Assembly: GCF_023703325.1 (NCBI RefSeq)
Contig: NZ_JAMQGM010000039.1
Location: 62,001 to 126,000, forward strand
Source of the DNA: Streptomyces meridianus
Lineage (GTDB): Bacteria > Actinomycetota > Actinomycetes > Streptomycetales > Streptomycetaceae
Direction: 5' to 3'
Length of the DNA: 64,000 bases
The notes under the pieces are model-generated. The model saw nothing but the letters and a program-made list of their open reading frames with translations, ran no database searches and was not told the origin of the DNA. Below, piece after piece: positions 9,861 through 18,464 of this stretch. The translations under genes and the position numbers were made by a program. The number at the start of each line of letters is the position of its first letter. Position 1 is the first letter of the stretch.

Positions 9861-10775
9861 GTGCCCGCACTGTCTGAAGTCATCGCCGCGCTCGAGGCTC
9901 TCTGGCCCCCCGGTCAGGCCGAGCAGTGGGACGCCGTCGGCACCGTCTGTGGTGACACCGGGAACCCCGAGGCCCGGGTGGAGCGCGTCCTCTTCGCCGT
10001 CGACCCGGTCCAGGAGGTCGTCGACGAGGCCGTCCGCCTCGGCGCGGACCTCCTCGTCACCCACCACCCGCTCTATCTGCGCGGCACGACGACCGTCGCC
10101 GCCTCCACGTTCAAGGGCAGGGTGGTCCACACCCTGATCCGCAACGGCATCGCGCTGCACGTGGCCCACACCAACGCCGACCGCGCCGACCCGGGCGTCT
10201 CCGACGCCCTCGCCGGAGCGCTCGGGCTGCGGGTGACCGCCCCGCTCGTCCCCGACACGGACGACCCGGCGGGCCGCCGCGGCCTCGGCCGGATCTGCGA
10301 GCTCGACGAACCGGTCACGCTGGCCGCCTTCGCCGAGCGCGCGGCCTCCCGGCTGCCCGCCACCGCCGCCGGGATCCGGGTGGCCGGGGATCCGGAGCGC
10401 GAGGTGCGTACGGTCGCCGTCTGCGGCGGCTCCGGCGACAGCCTCTTCGACGTGGTGCGTGCGGCCGGAGCGGACGTGTACGTCACTGCCGACCTGCGGC
10501 ACCACCCCGCCTCCGAGGCGCAGCAGCAGGCAGCCATGCCCACCGGCGGCGGCCCCGCTCTGCTGGACGCCGCGCACTGGGCCACCGAGTGGCCGTGGAC
10601 GGAGCAGGCCGCCGCGCAGCTCGACGAGATCTCCGACCGTCACGGCTGGAATCTGCGCACCCACGTCTCCCGCACGGTCACCGACCCCTGGACCGCCCAC
10701 GTGGCGTCGTCCTCCGCCAACCCTCCCCCGGCCACCGGCGCGGGGGACACCGACACCCCAGGAGCCCCCCGCTGA
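9861..10775 (+). CDS. Nif3-like dinuclear metal centre protein
   Basis: The 304-residue protein belongs to the Nif3/YbgI/DUF34 family, hexameric proteins binding a pair of metal ions; their biochemical role remains disputed (GTP cyclohydrolase-like and metal-chaperone roles have been proposed). Metal-ligand motifs are visible: VTHHPLYLRGTT near 70, HVAHTNAD near 98, and the C-terminal DAAHWATEWPW near 238 with its His and Glu. The GTG at 9861 is chosen because PALSEVIAALEALWPP matches the family N-terminus. The stop lies within the next gene's proposed start region, indicating an operon with the zinc-ribbon protein and the RNase H/phosphatase. Confidence 0.92.
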   Translation: MPALSEVIAALEALWPPGQAEQWDAVGTVCGDTGNPEARVERVLFAVDPVQEVVDEAVRLGADLLVTHHPLYLRGTTTVAASTFKGRVVHTLIRNGIALHVAHTNADRADPGVSDALAGALGLRVTAPLVPDTDDPAGRRGLGRICELDEPVTLAAFAERAASRLPATAAGIRVAGDPEREVRTVAVCGGSGDSLFDVVRAAGADVYVTADLRHHPASEAQQQAAMPTGGGPALLDAAHWATEWPWTEQAAAQLDEISDRHGWNLRTHVSRTVTDPWTAHVASSSANPPPATGAGDTDTPGAPR

Positions 10776-11515
10776 ACGCCGCGCCCGCCGACCAGATCCG
10801 ACTGCTCGACGTCCAGGCTCTCGACCTCCGTCTCTCGCAGCTCGCGCACAAGCGCAGGAGCCTCCCCGAGCACGCGGAGATCGAGAAGCTCGACGCCGAT
10901 CTCGCCGAGCTGCGCGACCTGCTGGTCGCCGCACAGACCGAGGAGAGTGACACCGCCCGCGAACAGACCAAGGCGGAACAGGACGTCGACCAGGTGCGCA
11001 AGCGCGCCGTCCGTGACCAGGAGCGGCTCGACTCCGGCGCCGTCACCTCCCCGAAGGACCTGGAGAACCTCCAGCACGAGATCGCGTCGCTGGCCAAGCG
11101 TCAGGGCGACCTCGAGGACGTCGTCCTCGAGGTGATGGAGCGCCGCGAGTCCGTGCAGGAGCGGGTGCGCGAGCTGTCGGAGCGGGTCGAGGCGGTGGCC
11201 GCCAAGTCCGAGGACACCGCGGCCCGTCGGGAGGAGGCGTCCGGCGGTATCGACGCCGAGATCGCCACGGCCACCAAGGAACGTGAGGCCGTCGCGGCCG
11301 CCGTGCCCGCCGACCTGATGAAGCTCTACGAGAAGCTGCGCACCCAGCAGGGCGGCGTCGGAGCGGCCCGCCTCTACCAGCGGCGCTGCGAGGGCTGCCG
11401 GCTCGAGCTGAACATCACCGAGCTGAACGAGTTGCGTGCCGCGGCCCCGGACGAGGTTGTGCGGTGCGAGAACTGCCGCCGCATCCTGGTCCGTACGCCC
11501 GACTCGGGCCTGTAG
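10772..11515 (+). CDS. Coiled-coil zinc-ribbon protein (C4-type), CTG start
   Basis: This 247-residue protein has a long coiled coil from about 15 to 180, rich in Glu, Lys, Arg and Leu heptads, followed by a zinc ribbon with two CxxC knuckles (CEGC near 206 and CENC near 233). Bacterial relatives are annotated only as C4-type zinc-ribbon proteins; a nucleic-acid or protein-scaffold role is a guess. The family N-terminus appears to be LNAAPADQIRLLDVQALD. No ATG, GTG or TTG lies near it, but CTG at 10772 sits seven bases after GGAG and overlaps the Nif3 stop. I therefore propose a CTG start. Next gene begins four bases downstream. Confidence 0.87.
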   Translation: MNAAPADQIRLLDVQALDLRLSQLAHKRRSLPEHAEIEKLDADLAELRDLLVAAQTEESDTAREQTKAEQDVDQVRKRAVRDQERLDSGAVTSPKDLENLQHEIASLAKRQGDLEDVVLEVMERRESVQERVRELSERVEAVAAKSEDTAARREEASGGIDAEIATATKEREAVAAAVPADLMKLYEKLRTQQGGVGAARLYQRRCEGCRLELNITELNELRAAAPDEVVRCENCRRILVRTPDSGL

Positions 11516-11518
11516 GCC

Positions 11519-12712
11519 ATGGCCCGCAGCTTCGTCGTCGAGGCTGACGGCGGCTCCCGGGGCAATCCCGGGCCCGCCGGGTACGGGGCCGTCGTCCTGG
11601 ACGCGACGACCGGCGAAACCCTCGCGGAGGCCGCCGAGTTCATCGGCACAGCGACCAACAACGTGGCCGAGTACCGGGGACTGATCGCCGGACTGCGCGC
11701 GGCCCATGCACTGGACCCGCAGGCGTCGGTCCGGGTGCGCATGGACTCCAAGCTGGTCGTCGAGCAGATGTCCGGCCGCTGGAAGATCAAGCACCCCGAC
11801 ATGCGCCCGCTGGCCGCCGAGGCCAAGTCCGTCTTCGCTCCCGGCCGGGTGACCTACGAGTGGATCCCGCGTGAGCGGAACAAGCACGCCGACCGGCTGG
11901 CGAACGAGGCGATGGACGCGGGCCGGCGGGGCCGGCAGTGGCGGGCCGCCGATTCGACGGCCGAGCTCGGCGCCGGGGCACGGCCGGTCGGTCGAGCCCC
12001 GGCAGCCGGACGCCGGGACGCGACGCCGGAACCCGAGGAGGCGCCCCCGCAGCCGGCCCCCGGCGCCTGGGCGACCTCCGCCGACCTCGGAACACCGACC
12101 ACCTTCGTCCTGCTGCGGCACGGGGAGACCGAACTCACCGCGCAGAAGCGCTTCTCGGGCAGCGGCGGTGCGGACCCGTCGCTCTCGGCCGCGGGTCACC
12201 GGCAGGCGGAGGCCGCCGCTGCGGCGCTCGCCGCGCGCGGCACGGTGCAGGCGGTCGTCAGCTCCCCGCTGCGCCGCTGCCGGGAGACCGCCGACGCGGT
12301 CGCGGCCCGGCTCGGCCTGGAGGTCCGGGTCGACGAAGGGCTGCGCGAGACGGACTTCGGGGCCTGGGAGGGCCTCAGCTTCGCCGAGGTCCGCGAACGG
12401 TACCCGGACGACCTGAACGCCTGGCTGGGTTCGGCGAAGGCCGCGCCCACCGGCAGCGGCGAGTCCTTCGCGAGCGCGGCCCGGCGGATCGCGCTGTCCC
12501 GCGACAAGCTCATCGCCCGGTACGCGGGACGCACGGTGCTGCTGGTCACCCATGTCACCCCGGTCAAGACGCTGGTCCGCCTCGCCCTCGGGGCGCCGCC
12601 GGAAGCCCTGTTCCGGATGGACGTCTCGGCGGCCTCGCTCTCGGCGGTGGCTTACTACGGAGACGGCAATGCCTCGCTGCGGCTGCTGAACGACACCGGC
12701 CACCTGCGCTGA
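11519..12712 (+). CDS. Bifunctional RNase H / acid phosphatase
   Basis: The 397-residue protein joins two domains. Residues 1-130 are a type I RNase H that cleaves RNA in RNA/DNA hybrids, with catalytic acidic residues in VEADGGSRGN (Asp9), NVAEYRG, RMDSKLV and NKHADRL. A Pro/Ala-rich linker follows. From about 195 a histidine-phosphatase (CobC/phosphoglycerate-mutase-like) domain shows LLRHGETELT and the second histidine in LVTHVTPVK. This fusion is known from S. coelicolor SCO2299, where both activities were shown; that is recalled knowledge. It is the third gene of the operon with the Nif3 and zinc-ribbon genes. Confidence 0.95.
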   Translation: MARSFVVEADGGSRGNPGPAGYGAVVLDATTGETLAEAAEFIGTATNNVAEYRGLIAGLRAAHALDPQASVRVRMDSKLVVEQMSGRWKIKHPDMRPLAAEAKSVFAPGRVTYEWIPRERNKHADRLANEAMDAGRRGRQWRAADSTAELGAGARPVGRAPAAGRRDATPEPEEAPPQPAPGAWATSADLGTPTTFVLLRHGETELTAQKRFSGSGGADPSLSAAGHRQAEAAAAALAARGTVQAVVSSPLRRCRETADAVAARLGLEVRVDEGLRETDFGAWEGLSFAEVRERYPDDLNAWLGSAKAAPTGSGESFASAARRIALSRDKLIARYAGRTVLLVTHVTPVKTLVRLALGAPPEALFRMDVSAASLSAVAYYGDGNASLRLLNDTGHLR

Positions 12713-12789
12713 CGGCCGGGCGGCGCGGCCGGGCGGTTGTCGCGGAGGATGCCGGCCCGGCCCCGAGCGGCCCTCCGGCCGGGCGCCGG

Positions 12790-13407
12790 TCAGCCGCGCA
12801 GGGCCGCCGCCTGCGCGGCCAGCCGCTCCACGTGCCCCCAGTCCTTCGCGCGGATCGCGTCCCGGGGGAGCATCCATGTCCCGCCCACACAGCCCACGTT
12901 GGGCAGCGCCAGATAGGACGGCGCGGAGCCGGGGCCGATGCCGCCGGTCGGGCAGAAGCGGGCCTGCGGCAGCGGGGCGGACAGGGACGCGAGGTAGGCG
13001 GTGCCGCCGGCGGCCTCCGCCGGGAAGAACTTCATCTCGGTCACGCCGCGTTCGAGCAGCGCCACGACCTCCGACACGGTGGAGACCCCCGGCAGGAACG
13101 GCAGGCCGGTGCCGCGCATCGCCTGGAGGAGGCCGTCGGTCCAGCCGGGGCTCACCAGGAAGCGTGCCCCCGCGGCGACCGCGGTTCGCACCCCCTCGGC
13201 ACCGATCACCGTGCCCGCACCGACCACGGCCTCCGGCACCTCCTCGGCGACGGCGCGGATCGCGTCCGGCGCGGCAGGCGTGCGCAGGGTGATCTCGATC
13301 GCGGGAAGCCCGCCGGCCACCAGGGCCCGGGCCAGGGGCACGGCGTCGGCGGCGTCCTCCAGCACCACCACGGGGACGACGGGCGCGAGGTCGAGCACAG
13401 AGGTCAT
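12790..13407 (-). CDS. eda: KDPG/KHG aldolase (2-dehydro-3-deoxyphosphogluconate aldolase)
   Basis: The 205-residue enzyme is a class I aldolase that splits 2-keto-3-deoxy-6-phosphogluconate to pyruvate and glyceraldehyde 3-phosphate, or 4-hydroxy-2-oxoglutarate to pyruvate and glyoxylate. The active-site glutamate lies in IEITLRTPAA near 38, the Schiff-base lysine in TEMKFFPAEAAGG near 125, and the phosphate loop in FCPTGGIGPG near 150. I chose ATG 13407 because the family begins MTSVLDLAPVVPVV; an upstream GTG at 13437 would add unconserved residues. No other Entner-Doudoroff gene is adjacent. Palindromes about 32 to 60 bases upstream of the start suggest local repression. Confidence 0.9.
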   Translation of the reverse strand: MTSVLDLAPVVPVVVLEDAADAVPLARALVAGGLPAIEITLRTPAAPDAIRAVAEEVPEAVVGAGTVIGAEGVRTAVAAGARFLVSPGWTDGLLQAMRGTGLPFLPGVSTVSEVVALLERGVTEMKFFPAEAAGGTAYLASLSAPLPQARFCPTGGIGPGSAPSYLALPNVGCVGGTWMLPRDAIRAKDWGHVERLAAQAAALRG

Positions 13408-13438
13408 GCACGCCATCCTCGCCCCGGGCGTGTGCACA

Positions 13439-13466
13439 GCGCAACGACCGTTGCGCAGCGCGCAAC
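13439..13466. promoter_or_regulatory. Two overlapping perfect palindromes upstream of eda
   Basis: GCGCAACG-AC-CGTTGCGC occupies 13439-13456 and GTTGCGC-AGC-GCGCAAC occupies 13450-13466, sharing the central half-site. Together they present three alternating GTTGCGC half-sites 32 to 59 bases upstream of the aldolase start and close to the end of yaaA. This looks like a dimer-binding operator array; the regulator is not identified. Confidence 0.5.
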
Positions 13467-13489
13467 CAGCCCTGACCGGCGGCGGCCCG

Positions 13490-14290
13490 TCAGTGGATCT
13501 CGGTCACCACGACGTCCAGCTGCCAGGGCGTGCCCGCCCTGGCCGGCGGCCGGGACTCCACGGTGTGGCCGAGGTCCCGCAGGGCGGTGACGAGCTCTGG
13601 CGGGGACGCCGGTTCCGCGCCCGCTGTCAGCAGGTCGCGGACCAGCCGTCCCTTCGTCGCCTTGTTGAAGTGGCTGACCACCGAACGCTTCTCGACGCCG
13701 TCGACGGTCCGCGCATGGAGAACGCGCAGGGTCGCGGTGCGTTCCGCGAGTTCGCCCGCCGGCTTCCACGCGGCGGCGTACGCGGCCGACCGCAGGTCCA
13801 GGACCAGGCCGCTGTCGGCCTCCTCGGGCAGCACCCCTGTCATCGGCGCGCGCCAGTACCGTCCGAGTGCGCCGGTCCCCGGCAGCTTCACGCCCATCGA
13901 GCAGCGGTAGGCGGGGATCCGGTCGGTGATCCGCAGTGCGCCCCACAGCCCGGAGAAGACGATCAGGGCGGCCTCGGCGCGGGCACGCGCCGAGGCGTCG
14001 AGCGAATCGAGGCCCAGCGCGTCGTAGAGGACGCCCGTGTAGATCTCCCCGGCCGGCCGGGCCGGGGCCTCGCGCAGAGTCGCGTTCCGGGCCACCTCGC
14101 CGCGCAGGCCCTCGCCGATCCCGAGGACCGCGCGCGCCTTGTCCTCGTCCGCAGCGCACAGCGCCGTCAACTCGTCGAGAACCACCGACCGGTGCTCGGT
14201 CAGGCCCGGCAGGGACAGGCGGTCCAGTTGCAGGGCCGCACCCGAGCCGTCCGTGGCTTTCCCCTCGGACGGCGGCAACAGCACGAGCAC
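13490..14290 (-). CDS. yaaA: Peroxide stress protein YaaA (DUF328)
   Basis: The 266-residue protein matches the YaaA family, which limits free intracellular iron and so protects DNA and proteins during hydrogen peroxide stress in E. coli. The N-terminal LLPPSEGKA and the C-terminal SHFNKATKGRLVRDLL are family hallmarks, and IYTGVLYDALGL and FSGLWGALR are in the expected places. Start GTG 14290 follows GAGGAG by six bases and fits the family start; longer frames reach into the rnpB promoter region. It is transcribed away from rnpB and toward the aldolase gene. Confidence 0.9.
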   Translation of the reverse strand: MLVLLPPSEGKATDGSGAALQLDRLSLPGLTEHRSVVLDELTALCAADEDKARAVLGIGEGLRGEVARNATLREAPARPAGEIYTGVLYDALGLDSLDASARARAEAALIVFSGLWGALRITDRIPAYRCSMGVKLPGTGALGRYWRAPMTGVLPEEADSGLVLDLRSAAYAAAWKPAGELAERTATLRVLHARTVDGVEKRSVVSHFNKATKGRLVRDLLTAGAEPASPPELVTALRDLGHTVESRPPARAGTPWQLDVVVTEIH

Positions 14291-14470
14291 GGTGTTCTCC
14301 TCGGGGTCTGTCTCTCCCGGCGGCTCGGACGACGGCCGCAGGGCGGTGGCGGACGGGGGCGGTCCGGGTGCACCGCCGTGCCGTCCATGGTCCCCGACCG
14401 CGAGGGGTGCCCGGCCACCGGGCTCCGGCTGGGAGGGGATCTTCCTGCGGGTACCATGGCCGTACGGCAG

Positions 14471-14873
14471 ACGAGCCGAGCGGGCGGTCGCGTCAGGACT
14501 TACGGTCCTGCCGAGGAACGTCCGGGCTCCACAGGGCAGGGTGGTGGGTAACACCCACCCGGGGTGACCCGCGGGACAGTGCCACAGAAAGCAGACCGCC
14601 GGGGGCTTCGGTCCCCGGTAAGGGTGAAACGGTGGTGTAAGAGACCACCAGCGTCCGAGGTGACTCGGACGGCTCGGTAAACCCCACCCGGAGCAAGGTC
14701 AAGAGGGGCCGCCGCGAGGCGGCCCTGCGCGGATGATCGAGGGCTGCCCGCCCGAGTCCGCGGGTGGACCGCACGAGGCCGGCGGCAACGCCGGTCCCAG
14801 ATGGATGACCGCCTCCCTGCGGGCCGCGAGGCCCGCCGGAGACAGAACCCGGCGTACAGCTCGACTCGTCTGC
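14471..14873 (+). ncRNA. rnpB: RNase P RNA (bacterial type A)
   Basis: The catalytic RNA of ribonuclease P, which matures tRNA 5' ends. The universally conserved CR-I segment reads GAGGAACGTCCGGGCTCC near 14513, and the 3' conserved segment reads AGACAGAACCCGGCGTAC near 14840-14857. The 5' end CGAGCCGAG can pair with CTCGACTCG at the 3' end to form helix P1. A CAGAAAGCAGACCGCC block follows the P10/11 region as expected. Total length is about 400 nucleotides, normal for actinobacteria. TACCAT at 14452-14457 is a reasonable -10 box. Exact ends are approximate by a few bases. Confidence 0.95.
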
Positions 14874-14890
14874 CGCCCCGGTTTTGCCCA

Positions 14891-14918
14891 AGGGCCTCCG
14901 ACCTGCGTCGGAGGCCCT
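14891..14918 (+). terminator. rnpB terminator hairpin
   Basis: An 11-bp perfect stem AGGGCCTCCGA / TCGGAGGCCCT with a six-base loop starts about 18 bases after the rnpB 3' end. There is no long U tract, as is usual in Streptomyces. Confidence 0.85.
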
Positions 14919-14977
14919 TCGCCGTTGGCCGTGCCGCCAACACCGGGGTCCGCACCGCCTCTTCCGCCGACTCCCGT

Positions 14978-15581
14978 GTGGCCGAGGCAACACTGCGGAA
15001 CCTGACCGGACGGTCAAAGTCTCCGCGCGACGCGTTGCGGCGGGAGATTCTCACCGCCGCCCAGCGCCCTGTTCAGCACGCTCGGGTTCCAGGCGACCTC
15101 GCTGCAGATGATCGCCGACGAGGTGTCCTGCTCGAATGCCGCACTGCTCTACCACTTCGAGACCAAGACAGCGATCCTCGACGCCCTGATCGCCAGCCTC
15201 AACGACGAACTCGACGACATTCTGCGCGAGTTGGTCACCCCGCCGGAATCCGGCCGCACGGCACGCGTCCTGGAGATGTCCGTCGCGCTGACCATCCGGA
15301 ACCGCGCCGCACTGGCGATGCTGCGCGGACTCGAGGAACTCGCGGTCATCAGCCCCGCGGTGACGACCGTCCTGGAGCGGATCGAGCAGGCGACGACGAT
15401 GCTGTTCGGCCCCCACCCCACACCGGCCGACCGCGCCGCGGCCCACATCTTCCGGCACGGGGTGCTGGGCGCCTGCCTGGAGATGCAGGACGTCGGCGAC
15501 GAACTCGCCGCGGCGCTGCTGGAGATCGGCATGCGCATCTTCCAGGTCGACCCCGCTGAGGTCTCCCGCCCCGGCATCTGA
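14978..15581 (+). pseudogene. TetR-family regulator, frameshifted in the DNA-binding domain
   Basis: Family-like sequence begins in one frame (RDALRREILTAAQR, ending near 15069) and continues in another (LFSTLGFQATSLQMIADEVSC from about 15071). The helix-turn-helix ends with NAALLYHFETKTAILDAL. Removing one C from the CGCCCTG run near 15066-15072 would restore a normal TetR N-terminus, so one base has been inserted. The 15108 ATG would yield only the recognition half of the DNA-binding domain plus the ligand domain. The start is uncertain; GTG 14978 is the nearest in-frame upstream codon. The gene should have repressed the MMPL exporter 47 bases downstream, which is also broken. Confidence 0.7.
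15003..15016. promoter_or_regulatory. TetR-type operator palindrome
   Basis: TGACCG-GA-CGGTCA has perfect six-base arms, close to the TGACCGnnCGGTCA form seen at TetR-family autoregulated promoters. It lies at the 5' end of the broken TetR gene that precedes the MMPL exporter, so it is probably the relic or working operator of that pair. Depending on the true start it may overlap the first codons. Confidence 0.5.
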
Positions 15582-16366
15582 GGCCGTCCGGCCTTTCCGA
15601 TACCCACCCTCACCCCAGGAGTGCCTCCATGGCCGACCTGCTCTACAGGATCGGGCGCTCCGGATTCCGCCGCCGCGGCCTCGTGACGGCGATCTGGCTG
15701 GTCCTGCTCGGCGCGCTGATAGCCGGCGTGGCCGCAGTCGGCAAAGCACCCACCTCCGGTGTCACCATTCCCGGCACCGAGTCCCAGCGGGCGCTGGACG
15801 CTTTGGCCCACGAATTCCCCGAGGCCGGCGGGGCGTCCGGAACCGTCGTGGTGCGCGCCCCCGCCGGGGAGAGCCTGCTGGAGCCGGAGAACCGGCGACA
15901 GGTCCTGACGACCGTGCGCGAGGCGAACGAACTGCCCGGTGTGCTGGGCGCGATGAGCCCCTACGACACCCGGGCGATCGGCAAGGACGGCCGGTACACG
16001 CTGCTGAGCGTGCAGTTCGCCGAGACCGCCGACCGGCTCACCGACCGGGAACGCTCCGCCTACGAGGATCTGGGTGCCGACGCCCCGGAGGGCTGGCGGA
16101 TCGCCGCGGGCGGGGAGCCGCTGTTCGTCGAGCCGGAGGTCGGATCGACCGAGGGCATCGGTGTCGCGGTGGCGCTGGTCGTCCTCGTGATCACCTTCGG
16201 TTCCCTCATGGCCGCGGGCATGACCATGGTCAACGCCCTGGCCGGGGTGGGCGCCGGAATGGCCGGGATCACGATGGTGGGACACACCCTCGACATGTCC
16301 GCCACGGCCCCGGTGCCGGCCCTGATGCCGGGGCTGGCCGTCGGCATCGACTACTCGCTGTTCATC

Positions 16367-16773
16367 CCACACTCCTTGCGTGGATACCCCGTGCTTCAGC
16401 TCGGGGAGGAAACGCATCCTTGGCCCGGAGCCGCGAAGCGGCGGAGGCTCGGTGCGTATTCGTTCTGACAGTGGGATCTTCACGAACAGTGCTGATAGTT
16501 TGTGAGATGTGAAGACCAAGCCGGTGAAGCGGGCGTTCAAGTACCGCTTCCACCCCACGAACGAGCAGGCGGCGGAGCTGTCGCGCACGTTCGGGTGTGT
16601 CCGCAAGGTCTACAACCTGGCGTTGGAAGCACGCACGGTGGCGTGGTTCCAGCGCCAGGAACGGGTGAACTACAACGCCACCTCGGCGATGCTGACGCAA
16701 TGGAAGACCGAAGAGCCGGCCTTCCTGTCCGAGGTGTCGTCGGTGCCGTTGCAGCAGACACTGCGGCATCTGC
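16367..16773 (+). mobile_element. Remnant of an IS200/IS605-family (IS1341-like) element
   Basis: This insert separates adjacent MMPL codons with no visible loss or duplication of target, as expected for IS200/IS605 elements. Its left part contains an imperfect hairpin at 16387-16406 (CCCCGTGC-TTCA-GCTCGGGG), like the subterminal hairpins of these elements. From 16509 it carries the 5' part of a tnpB gene, cut off near 16770. The rest of tnpB and any obvious right-end hairpin are absent. No TnpA (Y1 transposase) is present, so the remnant cannot move by itself. Confidence 0.75.
16509..16770 (+). pseudogene. TnpB (OrfB_IS605) N-terminal fragment
   Basis: GTG 16509 begins VKTKPVKRAFKYRFHPTNEQ, the helix-turn-helix N-terminus typical of TnpB proteins, and continues through FGCVRKVYNLALEART and SAMLTQWKTEEPAFL to VPLQQTLRHL. 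There family similarity stops, at about residue 87 of a usual 370-400. TnpB proteins are RNA-guided nucleases encoded in IS200/IS605 elements; the RuvC-like catalytic domain and zinc finger are entirely missing here. The frame runs on into the MMPL remnant. Confidence 0.85.
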
Positions 16774-18464
16774 CTCTCCCACTACCGCCACAACGTCGCC
16801 ATCGGCCTCGACCGGGAGGAGGCGGTCGGCCGCGCGCGCCGTCTGAACCGCCGGCTCGGCCGTGGTGTTCGCCGGACTGACGGTGGTGATCGCGCTCGCG
16901 GGCCTCGCGATCGTGGGCATCCCCTTCCTGACGGTCATGGGGCTCGCCGCCGCCGGCACGGTGACCATCGCGGTCCTGGTCGCGGTCACCCTGCTCCCGG
17001 CACTCCTCGGTTTCGCGGGCGACAAGGTGCTGTCGCGGCGTCAGCGGAAGGCCGATGCCGCGGGGGCGGGCCAGGAGGATCTCGAGGACACCACCACGAA
17101 CGGAGGTTTCGCCTGGGGCCGTCTGGTGATGCGGGGACGGGTCCCGCTCCTGCTGGCCGGTGTGGCGGTCCTGGCCACTCTGGCCGTTCCCGCGGCCGGT
17201 ATGCAGCTCGCGCTGCCCGACGACGGAACGGCCCCGGCGGGATCGAGCAAGCGGCAGGCCTACGACCTCGTGTCCGAGGGGTTCGGTGAGGGCTTCAACG
17301 GCCGGCTGGTGATGGTCGTCCATGCCGACACCCCGTCGGACGTGCGGACCAGCGTGCAGCGGGCGTCCACCGTCGCGGACAGGGCCGGCGTCCTGGCCGT
17401 TGCCCCGCCGCAGACCAGCAAGGACGGCCGGACGGCGTTGGTGGCGGTCGTCCCGCGGTCCGGCCCCAGCGACCCGGAGACGTTCGACCTGGTGCGCGAT
17501 CTGCGCGACGACCTGGCTCCGGTCGAGCGTGCCACCGGAACCGGGATCTCGCTGACCGGAGTCACGGCGGTCGGCGTCGACGTCTCGGACAAAACTGCGT
17601 GCCGCGCTTCCGGTCTACCTCCTCGTGGTTGTCGGGCTGAGCTTCGTGCTGCTCATGCTGGTGTTCCGATCGGTCCTGGTGCCGCTCAAGGCGACCGCCG
17701 GATTCCTGCTCAGCCTGGGTGCGACGTTCGGCGCGACCGTGGCCGTCTTCCAGTGGGGATGGCTGTCGCACCTGGTCGGCGTCGACACCGCGGGTCCGCT
17801 GGTCAGCTTCCTGCCGATCCTGCTGATCGGCATCCTGTTCGGGCTGGCGATGGACTACGAGGTGTTCCTGGTCTCCCGGATGCGCGAGGACTTCGTCCAC
17901 GGCGAGACGGCGGCGGATGCCGTCGTGTCCGGGGTGGGCCACTGCGCCCGGGTCGTGGTCGCCGCAGCCCTCATCATGATCTCGGTGTTCGCCGGGTTCG
18001 TCCTCGTGGAGGACTCGGTGGTGAAGTCGATGGGCTTCGCCCTGGCGTTCGGCGTGCTCGTCGACGCGTTCGTGGTCCGTCTGACGCTGGTCCCGGCGGT
18101 GATGTCCTTCCTCGGCGAGAGGGCCTGGTCGTTGCCCCGATGGCTGGACCGGGCACTGCCGAACGTCGACATCGAGGGCGAGGGCCTGCGGACCCGTGAG
18201 CCCGCGGCTGCCGCTCCGAGGGAGGCGGAGTCCGTCCGCTGAGCCGCTGTCCGTGCGGGGTTCCGGCCGGAGGCGGTCCGCGTGACGTGCCCGGTCGGGG
18301 GTCCTGATCCTGTCGGGGGCCGGCCCTCGTGGCCGGTCCCGGCTGTCGGACGACGCCCCCGGCCGGGGGCGGGATGCCGGTTCTCCCGGGAATTCGCAGG
18401 CGAACTCCTGACACCGCACCACAACCCCTCCAGGATATGGACGTCCCCCAGATTGGAGATGTCC

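Larger units (their letters stand above)
15629..18242 (+). pseudogene. MMPL-family transporter, broken by IS remnant and frameshifts
   Basis: The gene starts at ATG 15629 behind CAGGAG and would encode an RND-type MMPL exporter of about 730 residues. Segment 1 (15629-16366) covers the first membrane helix, the first extracellular domain (VTIPGTESQRALDAL) and helices up to GIDYSLFI. An IS remnant fills 16367-16773. Segment 2 resumes exactly with LSHYRHNVAIGLDREEA at 16774. It then shifts frame near 16835 and carries TGA at 16844 before VVFAGLTVVIALAGL. A further extra A in the run at 17591-17594 shifts frame after GVDVSDK. Segment 3 runs LPVYLLVVVGLSFVLLM to 18242. Several independent lesions make sequencing error an unlikely full explanation. 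Confidence 0.88.

Noticed and set aside
16387-16406. Hairpin considered as a TnpB guide-RNA (omega RNA) end
   Set aside because: It lies upstream of the tnpB fragment rather than at its 3' end, and the element is truncated, so a left-end transposase hairpin is the simpler reading.
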